Source: Cristatella mucedo
Lineage: Eukaryota; Bryozoa; Phylactolaemata; Cristatellidae
Assembly (NCBI GenBank): GCA_009760855.2
Contig: WPIO01000004.1
Coordinates: 6,083,501 to 6,147,500, forward strand
Reading direction: 5' to 3'
Length of the DNA: 64,000 bases
Shown here: in pieces, positions 1 to 11,000 of the stretch
How the letters are laid out: each line of letters starts with the position of its first letter
How positions within the stretch are numbered: position 1 is the first letter of the stretch
The notes under the pieces: model-generated
Databases searched by the model: none
What the model saw: the letters and a program-made list of their open reading frames with translations, nothing else
What the model was told of the DNA's origin: nothing
Made by a program: the position numbers and the translations under genes

Positions 1-447
1 GTGAGCCATCACGGCTCAAGGGCATATATACACTCGATCACAGATATATCAGCATAGCCGCCTAAATTGCCCCCCCCCCTACAGAATTTCCGATTCTGAC
101 TTATAAAAGGATCTGCAACCTACTGTAATTATGCAATAAAATAAGCTTACATAACATATAAGAAGAGTATGGTCCCAATAAATTAATTTTTAGTGCTAAA
201 GTGAACTTAAACTGCTGCAATAAGCAATAACCTGTCGGAGCCCTTCAGGCATAGTGCAAACTAAACTTCACAAAAACCTGGCTCTCCAAACATCCGGCAA
301 ACTTGAGAAAAGCGATTCATTAAATGCAAAACGGCGCACCTGAACCTTCTATCTATATAAGCCATCTATCGACTTCATTCCACAGACACTCAATGGGATT
401 CAGGTCTGAAGATTGACTGGGCCTCTCAGCTTGTGAAATGAAATATC

Positions 448-539
448 GAGCTGGTTTGGTCCAGCGGTTAAGGTGCTCGCCCACGACCTAGGTCTGGCTG
501 AGGTCGTGGGCTCGAGCCCGGAGGCATATGTGAAGCGCG
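448..539 (+). repeat. SINE-A copy (tRNA-Glu-like head)
   Basis: The segment has a pol III A-box-like stretch (TGGTCCAGCGGTTAAGG) and a B-box-like GGGCTCGAGCCC, followed by the family word GGCATATGTGAAGCGC. The body recurs at least ten times in the window on both strands. This copy lacks the usual LINE-like tail and runs into a long TA microsatellite. Confidence 0.8.
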
Positions 540-562
540 TTGTTCTCGTTGTTCCCATATGC

Positions 563-711
<149 letters not shown>

Positions 712-719
712 TATAAATA

Positions 720-914
720 TCACTCGATAACAAATTTCAATAAATTTTTTCCTTCGGTAGAAAGCATGTTTCCGAAGTCCCAAGGATAAAATTTATTAGG
801 AGCAGCCATTGCTCCACACATAAAAGCTGCTTCAGTGGTATCGTGAACAGGACAATGACATTTTTTGGAAATATTTGGTTTCCCTTCTAGGCACGGTGTG
901 GACGTAAGATTCAC
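720..914 (-). other. Unassigned 64-codon open frame
   Basis: The minus strand holds a frame with non-repetitive composition (Cys/His residues, a Phe-Tyr-Pro-Trp-Asp-Phe stretch). I recognise no family. It lies downstream (minus strand) of the EEF2KMT exons, but its sequence does not resemble the EEF2KMT methyltransferase domain as I know it. It could be chance or a fragment of an unrecognised element. Confidence 0.15.
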
Positions 915-1955
915 GCCATAGCATACGTTGTGCTGCTACCCGAATTTGTGAGAGTTATGCAGACATAACACTATTCAGTAGTATCCACAGAAGTGTAACA
1001 ATACAGATGCCTAAAACGAACTATTTAGTTTGTTATTATTGAGTAAGAGGATAGTGAATTAGTGATAGTGATTAGCCATATTTGATTGACATGGCACCAC
1101 AAAGTTGCTTGCACCAAGCTGATGCATTTTATTACGTGCGCGGAAATTTTTATCTCGAAGAGGAAAAACATAAGTGCTAAAAGCATCTGTTAAGATTCGG
1201 GAGGCCTAAAAAGCATACTTCTTCGGCAGGCCTGTCGGGGATCAAGATATGCCGTGGGCACCTCATTTCACATGTAAACACTTCGAGAGAACTCTTGAAG
1301 GTAATGGGAACGATTGCTGTTCTCTCGATATAATTTCTCTCACAATATCAGGTAATGTGAGAACTATCGTGCTCAATTTACACAATCCAATATGTTTACA
1401 GGCTGGTAAATGAGAGAAAAGAGAGCAATGAAGTTTGCTATCGCAAGAATTAGGCCGACTGCTCACTCAACTGCAATCTGCAACTGCACCACGGACCCAT
1501 CCAAACACCACGCTAGCAAGAGCAGCACCTCCCATCTTGTATCCCCACTTTGTTAATTAATTCTTAAGAGAACCACACTGAAGCCCTAAGCTCCCTGCTT
1601 CCACCCCACCAGAGAGGGATCAGCCACCTTAAGAAGAGAGCAGCAGTAGTCTGACAGCCATGAAGATTCTGCAGATCAAGAGGCTTCCACTCTGCTGACC
1701 ATCTGCTTGCATCAGTAGCACTGCCTCGGTGTGCACCTGCAAAGCTGTATTTGACACCACGTGAGATCTGCACTCACCGCTTGCTCGAATGGGAAGGTGA
1801 GGACCACGAAATGGTAGGATGGGGTGCGTCTCGGTCTTTAGGATGGGCGCTGCTGATGGTGAAACTCAGCTCCTCTGGTTTCGGCAGGGATTCTCAGGGT
1901 TGCTCTGTGTCCGACACACTTACCTATCCTGCAGCCTGCATTGCCGACATTTGCA
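915..1955. other. No gene seen
   Basis: Unique-looking sequence without exon signals I can defend. Short frames on both strands show no recognisable motif. Confidence 0.5.
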
Positions 1956-1969
1956 CTTGGATGGACACT

Positions 1970-2210
1970 CAATTTTCTTAATGTTAACGATGGCAAAACC
2001 AAGCTAATAGTCATTGGCAGGCCAACCTTTAAGTTGGACGACGTCTGCATCAAGGCTGATTAATCTAGCATCGCTCCAGTGACGTCTGACCTTTATCTGG
2101 GAGTGCTGTTCCAAAATGACTCGTCATTGAATGAGCACATTGTCTTCATCGCCAAATCGGTCTACTTTCAGCCGAGGAACAGTGCCTACTGAAATAAGCT
2201 TTTCCCGATT
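1970..2210 (+). repeat. LINE fragment (L2/CR1-type RT, C-terminal part)
   Basis: Conceptual translation gives LNVNDGKTKLIVIG and, after a stop, SDLYLGVLFQNDSSLNEHI. These match the region after the YADD motif in L2/CR1-type reverse transcriptases (LNxxKTExLLxG ... LGVxxDxxLxFxxHI). An in-frame stop shows it is a dead 5'-truncated copy. Confidence 0.7.
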
Positions 2211-2767
2211 GCTTTTGCACAAAGATTCCCATAATATTTGGTCCATTATCTTATTGGATCTTGCAAAAATCGCCACTGCCCCATAAGATGGTCAATAAAA
2301 TGAGCATGAACAGTGATTTTCACTATCTACTGTAGAAGATAGTCTAACACAAAAATGCTACCTTTTATTGGGCATCTAAATAAACACTTTGATGGTAAAT
2401 ATTCACCACCTTTTCCAAGACTGATAATAGTCAACTAGCAAGTCACAGCGATATTCGATATTTATAAACTATTCCACTGCTGAGTAGATTCACAATGGGC
2501 TGCTTAAGCTTGATTAGGGATACCAGTTGCTCTATATTTGACATAAGTCACCAGAAGGATGAAAACAGTTAGTATAATGTTGCAGAGATCTATGCAGGCT
2601 TTACGGCTAGATGTGCCGCGTTTGTCATAAAATTAGTCTACCGCCCGTGTACGTGCACTTTATATAACGAAAAGGTTTGACTCCAAAGTGGTAACTTGCA
2701 GATCAAGTATCAATGGACTGTTAAGGCATGTAAATATTTCGAATTCGTGAGAGCGGCATAAAACATT

Positions 2768-2990
2768 CTAATAATACTAATAATACACTTGATAAAGCGC
2801 CCTCAGAGAACTTAATCTCTTTCTAGGCGCTTTACATTTGCTGCATAATAATACTTGCTTGTGCAACTGAACAAGCCTCATCAGTGACCGGTCGCCACGG
2901 TAAGTCGAGTCACCTGTGAGAAAGAGGATGTGATTGTGCACCCCCAGCACACTACTTACTCCTATGAATCTAATCATTGGGCCGTGCCTA
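2768..2990 (-). repeat. LINE 3' end, minus strand
   Basis: Reads on the minus strand as the family tail: TGTAAAGCGCCTAGAAAGAG, then GTTCTCTGAGGGCGCTTTAT, then an ATT-rich end. The same tail is found on at least a dozen other copies in the window. Confidence 0.75.
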
Positions 2991-3572
2991 TAACCAATCA
3001 CAAATCCTTTGAAGATCATGTATTCAGTTCCTAAACAACTAAAGCCCGAAACTATTTATCGACTGCTGAGATCATCCTGTCCAATGGATTCATAACATTT
3101 AAAACAAAATTAAAACAATCTGCTAGTCATAGCACATGCTCATCTAAGTAAACGATTCTGTAAGCGGGTGTGCAAATTGTAATTTGTAATCCCCCATGCT
3201 ATTCTCACTAACTAGTTGGTATGTTTTCTCTCAGCCTATGAGAAGTGTCCACACAGAGATAGTTATCTTAGGGCACTATACAATGCTCTAGTGTTACTAG
3301 TATTCTCATCATAGGCAGCTGGCTGCTACACTGACAACACAATGCTACAATCTGAACCAGTGTCTGTTTGGAAAATGCTCAAAACATGATCACGTGCTTA
3401 ATTAAGCCTAGGTCAAACGCTACACATCCCAAGACAGTCTCAGCACCCGATAGCAGCATAAGCAATGCAAAATATCTGTCCCTGAACAAAATATAGCCTC
3501 ATGTCTGATGTGCACAGAGTAGCATTAGTATGCATGTATATGCCCACCCACACACACAGAGAGAAAAGGATG

Positions 3573-3574
<2 letters not shown>

Positions 3575-3657
<83 letters not shown>

Positions 3658-3728
3658 ACATGTAGGCACACACACACACACACACAGACATGTAGGCACA
3701 CACACACACACATACACACACACACACA
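3575..3728. repeat. (CA)n compound microsatellite
   Basis: About 80 bp of uninterrupted CA, then two imperfect blocks separated by GACATGTAGGCA units. Apparent long ORFs here encode only His-Thr or Cys-Val alternation. Confidence 0.95.
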
Positions 3729-4039
3729 TTTACATACAGGTCAACATATGCACAAACTGCATGTTCTGTGCTTGCTAGCACAAATAAGAAAACGTGTCAA
3801 GTATTGCCAGTTTCCTAACGTACAGGCCAAGTGCGCAATCCAGTTGTTCCATCGATGACCAGGTGAGCTGTTTCCTCAAGTGCCACAAAGTCGCCATTGG
3901 GCTACCGGTAAAGAGCAATGAACCTGACCAATCTACATGCGAGTGGCACATCGAGCAATGGCGGAAGCGAAACGTCCACTGAATGTGCTGCGAATGCCCG
4001 CAAGCGAGCGTGCAAGCGTGCACAAGCATGATCAAAGCA

Positions 4040-4091
4040 GCTGAGCACAGTGGCAGCAGAGTACCGGCCGGAGCAGCAGAGTACCGGCTGC
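4040..4091. repeat. Short direct repeat
   Basis: A roughly 19-20 bp unit containing GCAGCAGAGTACCGGC occurs twice in tandem with small differences. It lies just before an inverted SINE-A. Confidence 0.6.
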
Positions 4092-4120
4092 GGGCAAGCA
4101 AGATAAATAAATAATAAATA

Positions 4121-4256
4121 AATAATTCATGCATATAGCGCCCCAAGAGAACTTAATCTCTATTCAGGCGCTTCACATATGCCTCGGGGCTCGAGCTCAC
4201 AACCTCAGCCTGACCTTGGTCGGGGCGAGCGCCTTAACTGCTGGACCAAACCAGCT
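4121..4256 (-). repeat. SINE-A copy, full length, minus strand
   Basis: The reverse complement begins with the tRNA-Glu-like head (TGGTCCAGCAGTTAAGG). It continues with CTCGAGCCCCGAGGCATATG and ends with the LINE-like tail GTGAAGCGCCTGAATAGAG followed by GTTCTCTTGGGGCGCTATAT. Confidence 0.85.
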
Positions 4257-4909
4257 AAGATGGATGCCGACAAAGGCAGTCTAAGGCGTGCACGATGGAT
4301 GCGGAATGTTGATCTAGCTGTTGACTGCATAACTCAAGCACAAGATATTTCGTCTTTCAAAGGGCTCGGCAGCAGCTCGAGGCGGCAGGCCGTGCCATCT
4401 GGCCGATGCAGCAGCTCACTTAAGCAGCCGCAGTCGGCTGCAGCGTGGCGGCAGACACGAGGAGCTGCTGCGTGCTGCAGCAATGGTAATGCAGGCCCGA
4501 GTGCGCACTAGGCGCACGTCCTCCAAACGGCCACTGCATCGGATGCAGCACCAGCAGCAGAAAACGAGAGCACTTCTCTTACAGGTGCAGTTTGGTTGCT
4601 GTCGAGCACTGCACAAAACGCCAGCCCACGAGCAACACCACCAGTTTATTCGACTATCGGGGGAAGCACAACTGCCCTCCCGGAGACGCTCATCCTAACC
4701 AGCTTCTGTCGTCTGAGGGTCAGGAACGCTGCACTCTGATTCGTTAGCTAACTGTTGCTAACGCCTAGCTGCCCTCTGATTGGCGAGTCGGTGGTCGGGA
4801 GGGCCCCCCCCAGCCTAATACCGGCAGACAACATTTTGGCGAGGCACTGTCGTAGGCTGAGGTATGCATAAACGAAACCACAACGAGAGCAGCAGAGTTG
4901 GGCACTCAC

Positions 4910-5017
4910 CAGGACGTAGCTCCTATAGCCGGACGCGTCCAAGCCATCAGGGGCAGTCACGCACTGGGCATACAGGGGATAGTACTCGTCGCACACGCCG
5001 GCTCCGCTTGCTTCGAC
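4910..5017 (-). CDS. EEF2KMT: EEF2KMT/FAM86-like methyltransferase, internal exon
   Basis: A 108-nt (36-codon) phase-0 exon on the minus strand, between a TTAG acceptor and a consensus GTGAGT donor. It encodes a segment running from VEASGAGVCDEYYPLY to GLDASGYRSYVL. It follows in frame the exon at 5229-5348. In human EEF2KMT (FAM86A) the corresponding stretch runs from the residues after KYARCFLSELIKK through DELYEAL to GHRSYLL, the segment just before the methyltransferase fold. EEF2KMT methylates a lysine of elongation factor 2 in the cytoplasm. The next exons (the SAM-binding domain) were not found between here and position 1 and probably lie left of the window. The assignment uses recalled family sequence and is short, so the symbol is probable rather than certain. 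Confidence 0.65.
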
Positions 5018-5228
5018 CTAAGCCGGCGACGATGCAAATCCATCGGCTCGGTCGCCGCTCGCAAAAACGGCAAAGCTGCAGCAGCTGCAGCAGCAGCAGG
5101 GAGCCACAACCAGACAGACTGGTGCAGAATGTCGAACGTCGCCGCGCAGAAAGCACAGCGAGCCGAGCGAGCTCGGCAACAGCGGCGTCAAATATAACAT
5201 GCTGAGCTGATCGTAAGGCGATCCTCAC
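5018..5228 (-). other. Intron between the two EEF2KMT exons
   Basis: A 211-nt GT-AG intron on the minus strand (GTGAGG ... CTTAG). It contains a run of GCTGCTGC/GCAGCAGC triplets. Those triplets create long but meaningless frames on both strands. Confidence 0.6.
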
Positions 5229-5348
5229 CTTGCTCAAGAAAGAACGCAGAAACGATCGCGCGTAGCGCTTGCAAACCGGATATTGCCGGCACTGGGAGTG
5301 CAGCAGCGTGGCCTTCAATGCAGCCGTCTGGCGATGCTCGAGGTCGGC
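5229..5348 (-). CDS. EEF2KMT: EEF2KMT/FAM86-like methyltransferase, N-terminal exon
   Basis: A 120-nt (40-codon) phase-0 exon on the minus strand. The acceptor is a CCTGTTCAG tract and the donor is AAG|GTGAGG. It encodes ADLEHRQTAALKATLLHSQC followed by RQYPVCKRYARSFLRSFLSK. The second part aligns with the human EEF2KMT region HPPSVKYARCFLSELIKK, and the preceding helix with SELLRDILHKTVKHPV. The intron to the following exon is only 211 nt and keeps phase 0. The first coding exon (short N-terminus) should lie upstream on the minus strand, above 5348; I could not identify it. Orientation is head-to-head with HINFP. Confidence 0.7.
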
Positions 5349-5387
5349 CTGAACAGGTAGGTAGCTGATCGCTGATCGGCAATGACT

Positions 5388-5403
5388 GCTGCTGCTGCTG
5401 CTG
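5388..5403. repeat. (CTG)n / (CAG)n trinucleotide tract
   Basis: Five consecutive CTG units lie about 40 bp above the acceptor of the first identified EEF2KMT exon, so they belong to the upstream intron or 5' region of that gene on the minus strand. Confidence 0.6.
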
Positions 5404-6297
5404 TGGCGCACAGCGAGCACAAGCCGTTTGAAAGAACGTCGGGCGCACTACCGCATCAAGGAAAGTGAGTTCGGCCGAAGACTAGCCTGCCATCAATAGC
5501 ATCAGCAGCCACGGCCCCCTCCAATCTTGCCAACAAACGCGTGATACAATCGGACAAACAAACAAATGGAATAAACTTATAGGGGGAAGGGGCTAAACCT
5601 TGACCTTGCCAGGATGGCCATTTCATAGATGGGCTGGCCGAAAGGGCAAAGCATCAGGTGGCAAGTAGTCCAGCATGCAGGGACCCGTGGAGCATTGCTG
5701 TATGATGGAGCAGCAGGCTCATGCCCTGGAGCTTTTTACAGCCTTGAGAACTGCAATTTATTTCACGGCAGATTCCGAAAACAACGCCAGAGCTTGCAGA
5801 ACCACGGCTGTTTGCTGGCACTCACTAAAAGGGGTCAGAGACAAGACAAGGCAACAAATTCACTGAATCGCAGCTTCCTAAAGGAACCGAATGCCTCAAG
5901 ACAGCTTAGACTTGCTGGTGCCTATTAGCGTAAGAAGCCGTGCAGGCAGGTCTGGCTGTGCTCCGAACACTCAGCAATCGCGATCAGTAATTAGATTCGA
6001 CGATTTCACTTTTTATAATTCTTTGAACCTAGCCACTGCCTTGCACATTATGGTAAGAAAATTAATGACTGTGCAGTGCCTTTTGATATTGACAGTTGTC
6101 TCATTGCCCTGAATCTGATCATAATTGTTCGAAAAACTTCAGTCACTAGCACAAATTGAACTAGTGGCCTCCAGTCGCTTGACCAACAGGCGCCTGAGGT
6201 GTGGATGAAACAGATGACCGAAAGAGCAAGCACACAGGAAAGCCTGGCCTAAAAAAAAGAACTGCAGTGGCCAGGGATGATTGCATATATCAGAATA

Positions 6298-6680
6298 TAT
6301 TAGAACTACTCCCCAACAGGCCAAGAATAATACAACCCACTGCTTGCTATATGTCGTATGTTATACCTCGTACGAACCTCAAAACCTTTGGAGAACATGC
6401 CTTGGTTCCTATGCTCCCACTTCCTGGAACTCACTCCCGACAGGCATCACAACGTCTCATGGCATTTAAAAGATTAAAACACCTGTTTGTTACAACAAGT
6501 GGGTTTTGTGATTCGTCCTTTGTGTGCATATGCATGCTTACACTACACCTGCTACTTTCGAATGTTGCCACCAATCATTTGGTATTGCTTCTGTCTTTCT
6601 ATACCGTATCTGTCAAATGCCTTGGGAAGAGATTCAGTTCTCTGAGGGTTCTATACAAATGTATTATTATTATTATTATT
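6298..6680 (+). repeat. LINE 3' fragment (end of RT ORF and 3' UTR)
   Basis: Translation gives VIPRTNLKTFGEHAL and FKRLKHLF, the usual last motifs of L2/CR1-type ORF2 (VPRTxxKTxGxRAF ... FKxxLKTxLF). The 3' UTR and the family tail follow (CTTGGGAAGAGATTC, then TCTCTGAGGG, then ATT repeats). Confidence 0.8.
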
Positions 6681-6685
6681 AAAAT

Positions 6686-7212
6686 TGCCATATCACTCCG
6701 ATTTTGCTGGCCTGCACAGGCTCCCAGTCAAGCAACGCATCGACTTCAAGGTTTTGTCACTCACTTTTACGCGCCTCCATTCTTTGGGTCCAGCCTATCG
6801 ATCAGGCCTACTACCATATCAGGCTAAAAACCCGCTTTTCTGAATCGAATCGTTTAGCTACACCTCGTACGTACCTCAAATCCTTTGGAGACCGTGCCTT
6901 TAGCTGGTATGCTCCAAAAGACTAGAACTCACTTCCGACTGGCATCACAACATCCCCCGACCTGTCGACATTGACAACAAGGCAAAAAACACCTATTTAT
7001 CACAGCATTTAGTGGTTCCATGTGACTCGTCCTTTGTATGCTTATTCGTGCTGACACTGCACACTGCCATTAACCACACTTGCATGCTAACACTGTGCAT
7101 GTCACCCCTAACCATGTCATTCTTGTTGTTTATTGAGCATGTTACTTTCCCTTTGCAGCAAATGTAAAGCGCCTAGAGAGAGATTGAATTCTCTAAGGGC
7201 GCTTTATCAAGT
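6686..7212 (+). repeat. LINE 3' fragment
   Basis: Begins with GLHRLPVKQRIDFKVL, the conserved L2/CR1 segment near the RT C-terminus, and has several stops. It ends with GTAAAGCGCCTAGAGAGAGA and GGGCGCTTTATCAAGTGCAT plus (ATT)n. Confidence 0.8.
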
Positions 7213-7332
7213 GCATTATTATTATTATGACTGTTAACCATTCGACCACGCTTCCTTTGCAGCATATGTAAAGTGCATATACAGAGAGTAAATTTTCTGA
7301 TGGTGCTATACAAATGTATTACTATTGTTATT
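7213..7332 (+). repeat. LINE 3' tail only
   Basis: About 120 bp: GCAGCATATGTAAAGTGC, a diverged AGAGAG...GGTGCTATACAAATG body and an (ATT)n end. It abuts the previous LINE fragment, suggesting insertion at the ATT tail. Confidence 0.65.
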
Positions 7333-7396
7333 ATTATTTTAGTGGCATTTGCATAGCGCTCCAAGAGATCCAAGTCCCACTCAGGCACTTTTCATT

Positions 7397-7955
7397 GCTT
7401 CTCGCCGAGCTGCACTGGCTACCAGTCAAGCAACGGATTGACTTCAGGGTTGTATAGCTCACTTTTAGGTCACTTCATTCTTTGGCTCCAGCCTATCTCT
7501 TAGATATATTCCCCCATCAGGCCAAGCATCGTACCACCTGTTTTCGGAATCCAACAGTCTACCAATACCTCGTACAAACCTCAAATCCTTTGAAGACAGT
7601 GCATTTAGTTCGTATGCTCCCAAAGCCTGGAACTCCCTCCCTCCTTGCATCAGAACATCCCCTGACCTGACCACATTTAAAAACACCTATTTAGGACAGC
7701 ATTTAGTGGGTACCTGTGATTCGTCCTTGATGTGCTTATGCGTGCTGACACTGTGCATGCTGCCACTAACCACATTTGCATGCTGACCCTGTGCATGTCA
7801 CCCCTAACCATGTTATTCATTTTGATTGTTTTTCAAGCATGATTTTACTTACCATTCAATTGCATTTCCCTTTGCAGCCAATGTAAAGCGCCTAGAAAGA
7901 GATTTGAGTTCTCTGAGGGCGCTTTATTAAGTGCATTATTATTATTATTATTACA
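7397..7955 (+). repeat. LINE 3' fragment
   Basis: ELHWLPVKQRIDF-like coding remnant, then PRTNLKSFEDSAF-like sequence and KNTYLGQHLVG. A 3' UTR containing GTGCTTATGCGTGCTGACAC and the standard tail with (ATT)n follow. This is the third LINE end within 1.7 kb, making a nested cluster. Confidence 0.8.
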
Positions 7956-8104
7956 GAAGCCGTGTCTATTGGTTTGTGATCACAAGCAAAGTTGAAGCAC
8001 CAATGTGTACACAAAAGGACAATTTATATGAACAAGGCTAACGCTGAAAGGAGCGTTTGTGAGTTTCTAGCTTCTTTTAACATACTGTCCAGTCAGGGGA
8101 TGCC

Positions 8105-8420
8105 GTGAGGTCAGTGGGATTGAGTTCCAAACTTGGAGAGCAAAAGTTAGAAGCACAGCTAAACGACTTGAGTCACACCACTGGACGGATTAGAGTATTT
8201 CCGATAGGTAGGCGTGAGCAAGAGAATGAAGGCATCTATCTACAAGTGAGTGACAGGACTTTGATGTCGATAAACGGCTTGATGGAGAGCAAGTGCACGT
8301 GTCGGTGAGCTGTGGTGTAATGTGGCAACTGCAATGTTCGTGATAGATAAGCCTAGCTTTGCAGCAACTGTAAGTCTCTTAGTGCACAGGCAGGGCGACC
8401 TATGTATACTGAGTGACAAG
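8105..8420 (-). repeat. Diverged LINE fragment, minus strand
   Basis: The plus-strand text GTGAGTGACAGGACTTTGAT...CGGCTTGATGGAGAGCAAG matches the inverse of the LINE RT region seen better preserved at 48.87-49.19 kb. It is old and full of stops. Confidence 0.5.
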
Positions 8421-9560
8421 TCCAATGGGCATGTCACAAATCTGCTGATTAGCTGAGCTGCCTTTATCCTCATCTAAGGAGGCCAGAATTTTAGCAAGGG
8501 TACACAGCTGAAAATGGGCAGACCAGAATGCCTAACTGATGTGGTCATCGAGTGTGGTCATCAAGTGCAAGGTCAAGTTGGAACACGACACCCAGGCAAA
8601 AGGCAGATGCAACGAGAGATATGCTGGTTGAGCCCAAGATTTGCCCATAACTAGTAAGTTGGCTCTATCGCCACGGAATTCGAGGAAAATTGATGCCATC
8701 CATGTGCCGATGTCAGCAATATATGCAGCAAAGGAGTTGCAAAGAGTTTAAAGTGCAGGAAGGGAGGGAGGGAGCGGGTCAAAGCACAGGTGCAGCTGTG
8801 CAACATTTGCATACAGTGAGGCCTAGATTGAACTTTTCGATTATATCGGGAGGGGGAGCACATTTTTAAATAGATGTGACCGAGAATAGGTCACTCGGGT
8901 ATCCCATATTTTGGGATCTTGCTCTTGGGGTAAAACAGCTCCATTTTCAGGTTGCTGCCCACGTTACCGGCACAAAACAATCCAAACTGGTTAGGCAGTC
9001 CATATGGAAGGATTGAGGCACACACCAACGGTAATGCAGCAGCAGCAAAGAAGTGCAAACCGTATGTATATTTACAGATTGATTATGCTATGCAAAAGAG
9101 AGGAAGCCAAAATGGCAGAGAGTAAACACACACACAAATCGCTTGGTTTTTTAAATTTCCAAATCAAGCAAGCACAGTCGCTTTCACTTCGAGAATCAGC
9201 TCCCGACCCCTCGGACATTCTGCCTCGGCAAAAACCCTAACCAGAAGAGGACCTAGCTGGCCATGCGACATTAAAAACCAGTTATTTCACGCGGCGCCGT
9301 TTCGATGGACTATCTTGATCCGATAAATCCTGGGCACGGAACAAGCTCCAGCCCGGCTCCAAATGACTCAGCCGGTAAAACCAGGGCATCAAAAGGGCAT
9401 CACGAATTACCAAAAATACTCATATAGCTAATAAAATGAAACTCACAGAAGAAAGAAGAGTCAGGCGGTGGTTCGGCTCTGTGGGCCCACACCGGGCGCG
9501 ACTAATGCGACAGCTCGCCTCCAAGCCCCAGTCTCGCACTCAGCGGCAGGCGAGCAGTAA
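8421..9560. other. No gene seen
   Basis: Low-complexity and unique sequence with short imperfect repeats, for example two GTGGTCAT(C)(G/A)AGTG units near 8540-8570. No splice-bounded coding segment stands out. Confidence 0.5.
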
Positions 9561-9570
9561 ATTTAATTAT

Positions 9571-9709
9571 ATTTAATTTATTTGCATAGCGCCCCAACAG
9601 AACTTAATCTCTATTCAGGCGCTTCATATATGCCTCGTAGCTCGAGCCGACGGCCTCGGCCAGACTTGGGGTCGGGGCGAGCACGTTAACCACTGGACCT
9701 AACCAGCTC
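9571..9709 (-). repeat. SINE-A copy, minus strand
   Basis: Inverse of the tRNA-Glu-like head (GGTTAGGTCCAGTGGTTAA) with the CTCGAGC(T)..GAGGCATAT word and the LINE-like tail GAAGCGCCTGAATAGAGATT. Confidence 0.85.
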
Positions 9710-10099
9710 AGCTGGCGACTCCTTGACTCAAGACTCTGGGTAGGTAGCGGCACAGCACTAATTTAACTATTCACTACAGCGCGTAGTAGGCGTCGCCGCA
9801 CTAACTGCTATTTACCGGCCAAGGCAGATGAGCGGTTGGACACCAGGAAAAGAAGCCTTGCATAAAGCTTGCCAAGTCGCCGGGACCGCTTTCGACACAG
9901 CCCATGCTGCTTCCGTTGGCCTTGCAAAGGTTGAGGTCAAAGTTTTCCCCTGCCCCTATTATTAAGAGTCATCTCCCTCGGTAATCTTCCGAAATACGTG
10001 CAGTCACATGCATTAATGTGTAATCGAGTGAACTCTTAGATATATAACTAGCTTTTATAATATATTGAATACATTAAAAAAATAATTTTAAGTACTATT

Positions 10100-10830
10100 T
10101 TATACGATTTCACTTTGCTTCTCATTCGGTGAAATCTGCAGGAAGCTCGACGACTTCCTGTATTATTGCGGACCTCATTTGGCGGTCTTTGAAAGCGTCG
10201 GTTTCTGCCAGGCTCCGTTCCCGACTTGCGACGCGTGCGGTAAAATTGCTTGACCACCGCCTGACCTTCCGTCGTGTTTCGTCGCACCTTCGTCACTTTT
10301 CCATTCAGAGCTCGAGTGTAGTTGTCGCTAACTGAATCGCAGGCCTGATGCAATCCGCCCTCAGGAGTTAGTTTTCTACAAACCGAGTTTAATCGCGGTG
10401 TATGCATTCGAGTATGAAGAGTTTCGCGCGTCAAAGCCTAATGCCTTTGGGTTTTTTCTGTGCATCATAAGCCTAAGAAATTCCCAAAAATGAGCTCAAT
10501 GATGACAGACCGTTGAGCTAACTAAGCTGGTCAACGGTGGCCAATATGTATGGTGACCAAGCTCCTAGCGCTCCTGCGCCTGCGCACACGCTTCGAGCGT
10601 CGAACGCTTCGTTCGTCTAGTTTCGCTAGTCAGTGCCGCGCAAGGCACTAGTTCTGGCGGTGTCGGTCTGGCGGCTGTGAGGCGTGTCCCTCGTTTCTCG
10701 AACTGCGAGTAAAGACGATTTGCAGATTTACACGTCCATAACTTTGCCATTTTACCAAGAACGTTCCACCGAAAACTAGGCCCGTAGCATGTTGCATCAA
10801 TTGAGCCACTAGCCATTTGCATGATTTTTA
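10100..10830. promoter_or_regulatory. Candidate CpG-rich promoter region between EEF2KMT and HINFP
   Basis: Two CpG-dense patches (10,130-10,330 and 10,560-10,690) stand out from AT-rich flanks. At 10,575-10,586 TGCGCCTGCGCA differs by one base from the NRF-1 palindrome (YGCGCAYGCGCR). The patches lie between the divergent EEF2KMT and HINFP genes, so either or both could start here. This is inference from composition; no transcription start can be read. Confidence 0.3.
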
Positions 10831-10944
10831 GTTAAGAGAACTTCATCCAGTTTGCCTGATAGCAGTGGATATCCACGTTGGCTTGCACAGATGCACTGTG
10901 TTCTGCACGTATAGGTCTAATCGTAATAGTGTTTGAAATAAGAA

Positions 10945-11000
10945 TAAATCATTTGTTTACCGCCTTAAGAGAACTTGATCTCTATCCAGGCGCTTTACTA
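10945..11000 (-). repeat. SINE-A/LINE tail fragment, minus strand
   Basis: Only the tail remains: the inverse of GTAAAGCGCCTGGATAGAGA then TCAAGTTCTCTTAAGGCGG. Confidence 0.6.

Noticed and set aside
448-539. tRNA gene (A and B boxes present)
   Set aside because: The same head recurs many times with a shared LINE-like tail and has no tRNA cloverleaf or anticodon stem, so it is a SINE.
4947-5420. 157-codon minus-strand frame as a single gene
   Set aside because: It reads through the 211-nt intron; only 5229-5348 of it matches EEF2KMT, and the next exon is in another frame.
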